Part shown: positions 5,732 to 7,984 of the stretch, one piece after another
Layout: each line of letters begins with the position of its first letter
Numbering within the stretch: the first letter of the stretch is position 1
Assembly (NCBI GenBank): GCA_039026975.1
Contig: JBCCLI010000312.1
Span: 1-7,984 of the forward strand
Direction of reading: 5' to 3'
Origin: JBCBKZ01 sp039026975
Lineage (GTDB): Bacteria; Bacteroidota; Bacteroidia; J057
Length of the DNA stretch: 7,984 bases
The notes under the pieces: generated by a model
What the model was told of the DNA's origin: nothing
The model's input: the letters and a program-made list of their open reading frames with translations, nothing else
The model's database searches: none
Made by a program: the position numbers and the translations under genes

Positions 5732-7813
5732 ATGAAACACCTGCTCATTGTACTCACCATCCTCTTCTTTACTTCCTGTAAGGATACCACAAATAGCATT
5801 AGCATTTATCTTGATAGTGGCCTGGAAGAAAGCCTGAATTATGGCTTGGATAGGCTAAAGAACCAATTGGAGGAAAAGGGAAAAACCGTCTTTTTAACGG
5901 AAGAACCCCAATATGCACAGTTACTGGTTCATTTAATGGATTCCGATTCCAAAGATGATGGATTTACCCTTGAGAAAAGCGGGCGAACAATCAGTTTACA
6001 TGCCAGAAGCTCAAGGGGACTACTTTATGGCATCCTGGATATAGCGGAACAACTAAAAAAGGGGAAATCGTGGAACGGAATTGAGGAAAAGGATGTTAAG
6101 GCCCATTATTCCTTTAGAGCTATAAAATTCAATTTGCCATGGTTCTCCTATAGAGAGGGTGAAAACTTGTCCCTACATTATGATACCTGTAAAGACTTGA
6201 CATTTTGGGAGTCTTTTCTGGATATGATGGTGGAAAACAAGTTCAATGTACTCTCCCTATGGAACCTACATCCCTATATGTACATGGTACAATCTGAGAA
6301 GTTTCCTGAAGCTGTTTCATTCAGTGATCAAGAGATGGCTGAATGGGAAAAGTTCTGGAAATCCATTTTTCACATGGCCAAAGAACGAGGGATAGACCCT
6401 TTTATATTCAATTGGAACATATTTGTTTCTGAAGAATTCAGTAAGGCCTACAATGTGGCTGATTATTCCAGGGATAGTGGATTTTTTGGAGATGGGGAGA
6501 CTAATGAAAACATAGAAGAGTATACACGCGAAATGGTTGCTAAAACCATAGATACTTATGAAGATATAGCTGGTATCGGGATTACGTTGGGCGAACGTAT
6601 GGGTGGTATGGACTCAGAAATGCGACGGGACTGGATAGATCGCACAATGATCAAAGGGATTAAGCAGGCAAACAGAAAAGTAAAGCTCTTTTATCGGGCT
6701 CCCCTTTCGGCTGGGACTACTAGCCACGGGACAGTAAGCAAGGCCACTGAGGTCATCACTCGTGAGGCCATAGAAAATATTGGCTTGGAGGATGAGGTTC
6801 TGCTCGGGTTCAAATTCAATTGGTCTCATGGGCACTCCTCTCCCAAGCTATCTATAGTCCACGGAGGAATTCTAACTGAAACTTACTGGAAGCCTAAACC
6901 CAAAAATTATAAGGGAGTGTACACTATTCGTAATGAAGACTTTTTTGCCCTGCGATGGGCCCAACCTGAATTTATAAGGTCCTTCATCAGGCATAATAGC
7001 CAGAACTATATTACTGGTGTCATCATAGGTTCCGAGACCTATATACCCGCAAAGGATTACATTACAAAAGAAGAATTCAGGTCCTGGAATTATGCATTTG
7101 AAAAGCAGTGGCTATTTTACAAAGTATGGGGTAATCTGTTGTATAATGGCAACACTCCCAATTCGTATTTTGCAGAAGCCCTGGCAGAAAAATACGGAAT
7201 TGACAATACAACGGAATTGATGGAAGCTTGGGAGTTGGCCTCACAAAATGCCAATAGTTTTGCCAGCTTTTACCGTGGTGAGTGGGATGGAACCTTATAT
7301 ACTGAAGGAATGACAAGGGAGGAAGGGCAGTTTATCACTGTGGATAAATTGATATCCCATCCGGTATTGGATTCAACTTATGTCAATATTTCTGATTTTG
7401 TAGAAGGGCTATTCACCGAAGATCAACTAACCCCCCTGCAATTTGCGGATACAATGGAACAAAAAAGTCTCACTGCCAGTGAGATTGCCCAAAGTATCAT
7501 CACCGCAAATCCGGAGAATGAATTACTTAAAATTGAAACCAATGATATTATCGCCTGGGCTCACTTAGGACTATACATAGCCGATAAAGTCAGAGGAGGG
7601 GCCGCTTTACAAAAATATAGAAAGCATGGAGATATTGATGACCAGCATGCAGCCATCGGCCATTTAGAAAGTGCCCTGCAACACTGGAAAAGTTATGTAG
7701 AAACCATGGAGCTGTATAATGAACAGATGATTCCTCATCAATTTGATAGTGAGTTTTCTTTTCGCAAGCACATAAAAGATGCCACCTTTGATATTGAAAT
7801 AGCCAAGAAGTAA
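5732..7813 (+). CDS. Lipoprotein, putative glycoside hydrolase
   Basis: A 693-residue lipoprotein. The signal peptide ends in a lipobox FTSC with acylated C16; K17 and D18 follow, resembling the lysine/acidic export signal that sends Bacteroidota lipoproteins to the cell surface. Residues about 22-112 look like the small alpha/beta domain found before the catalytic barrel in GH20 and GH67 enzymes, including GFTLEKSGRTISLHARSS and the hallmark RGLLYGILDIAEQL (95-108). From about 125 (YSFRAIKFNLPW) a TIM-barrel-like domain follows with FWESFLDMMVENKFNVLSLWNLHPY and GIGITLGERM (281-290), in which E288 is a candidate catalytic acid. The C-terminal 200 residues appear mostly helical. Size and order resemble alpha-glucuronidases, but standard GH67 motifs are not clear, so the exact family and substrate are open. 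It begins an operon with the exported-protein gene one base downstream, as in polysaccharide-degradation clusters. Confidence 0.75.
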   Translation: MKHLLIVLTILFFTSCKDTTNSISIYLDSGLEESLNYGLDRLKNQLEEKGKTVFLTEEPQYAQLLVHLMDSDSKDDGFTLEKSGRTISLHARSSRGLLYGILDIAEQLKKGKSWNGIEEKDVKAHYSFRAIKFNLPWFSYREGENLSLHYDTCKDLTFWESFLDMMVENKFNVLSLWNLHPYMYMVQSEKFPEAVSFSDQEMAEWEKFWKSIFHMAKERGIDPFIFNWNIFVSEEFSKAYNVADYSRDSGFFGDGETNENIEEYTREMVAKTIDTYEDIAGIGITLGERMGGMDSEMRRDWIDRTMIKGIKQANRKVKLFYRAPLSAGTTSHGTVSKATEVITREAIENIGLEDEVLLGFKFNWSHGHSSPKLSIVHGGILTETYWKPKPKNYKGVYTIRNEDFFALRWAQPEFIRSFIRHNSQNYITGVIIGSETYIPAKDYITKEEFRSWNYAFEKQWLFYKVWGNLLYNGNTPNSYFAEALAEKYGIDNTTELMEAWELASQNANSFASFYRGEWDGTLYTEGMTREEGQFITVDKLISHPVLDSTYVNISDFVEGLFTEDQLTPLQFADTMEQKSLTASEIAQSIITANPENELLKIETNDIIAWAHLGLYIADKVRGGAALQKYRKHGDIDDQHAAIGHLESALQHWKSYVETMELYNEQMIPHQFDSEFSFRKHIKDATFDIEIAKK

Positions 7814-7814
7814 T

Positions 7815-7984
7815 ATGAAATATAGTCTACGATTTTGGATGTGTCTCTTCAGTATTTCCCTACTAGCTATAGGAGTTACAGCAGAAGAAAATGCGCAGGA
7901 TGGCATCAAACTGGATTTCCCTCTACGGCAAATCAATACTACTTTCAAAGAAAATGGGCTTCCAGCCTTACAGGTTTTGGGGCC
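7815..7984 (+). CDS. Exported protein, 5' part only
   Basis: This reading frame starts one base after the TAA of the lipoprotein gene and runs off the window after 56 complete codons. It begins MKYSLRFWMCLFSISLLAI and has a plausible Sec signal peptide ending near VTA23. The mature start (EENAQDGIKLDFPLRQINT) is too short to assign a family. The 1-bp gap means translational coupling with the upstream gene is likely, so it probably acts in the same polysaccharide pathway. Confidence 0.75.
   Translation, partial: MKYSLRFWMCLFSISLLAIGVTAEENAQDGIKLDFPLRQINTTFKENGLPALQVLG

Overview
The window looks like chromosomal DNA of a Bacteroidota bacterium, probably a free-living Cytophagales-type, possibly marine, polysaccharide user. 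The reasons are AT-leaning DNA, start codons without clear Shine-Dalgarno sequences but with A/T-rich leaders, a TAnnTTTG-type promoter element, a lipoprotein whose acylated cysteine is followed by K-D, a Crp/Fnr C-terminus of the kind common in this phylum, and an alginate-export-type outer-membrane porin. Genus and species cannot be read from the sequence.

Layout. Positions 1-328 hold no convincing gene, only a perfect 22-bp palindrome and a hairpin that probably terminates the first gene. A minus-strand gene (329-1225) encodes a secreted protein of unknown function. A 432-bp intergenic region then separates it from a divergent AraC-family regulator gene (1658-2545). A 475-residue alginate-export-type outer-membrane beta-barrel follows (2666-4093), then an exported lipocalin-like protein (4276-4866), a Nudix hydrolase (4894-5298), and a 5'-truncated Crp/Fnr regulator remnant that overlaps the Nudix 3' end. 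Last come a large lipoprotein that looks like a glycoside hydrolase (5732-7813) and, one base after its stop, the start of another exported protein cut by the window edge.

The most interesting structure is regulatory. The 13-bp word ATGATAAAAATGA, or a close variant, occurs three times in the intergenic region between the secreted-protein gene and the araC-type gene, with start-to-start spacings of 21 and 41 bp (two and about four helical turns). It occurs again, perfectly but in the opposite orientation, upstream of the porin gene, with a weaker copy again exactly 21 bp away. Direct repeats two turns apart are what an AraC-type dimer binds. In both places the box pair points the same way toward its candidate promoter, and a perfect TAACTTTG (-7 type) element lies 21 bp from the nearest box on the secreted-protein side. 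I infer a small local regulon in which the AraC-type protein controls the unknown secreted protein and the porin, possibly as a substrate-responsive uptake module. The substrate is unknown.

The second half looks like separate business: a Nudix gene joined to a Crp/Fnr remnant by a probable deletion, then the start of a carbohydrate-degradation operon that continues beyond the window.
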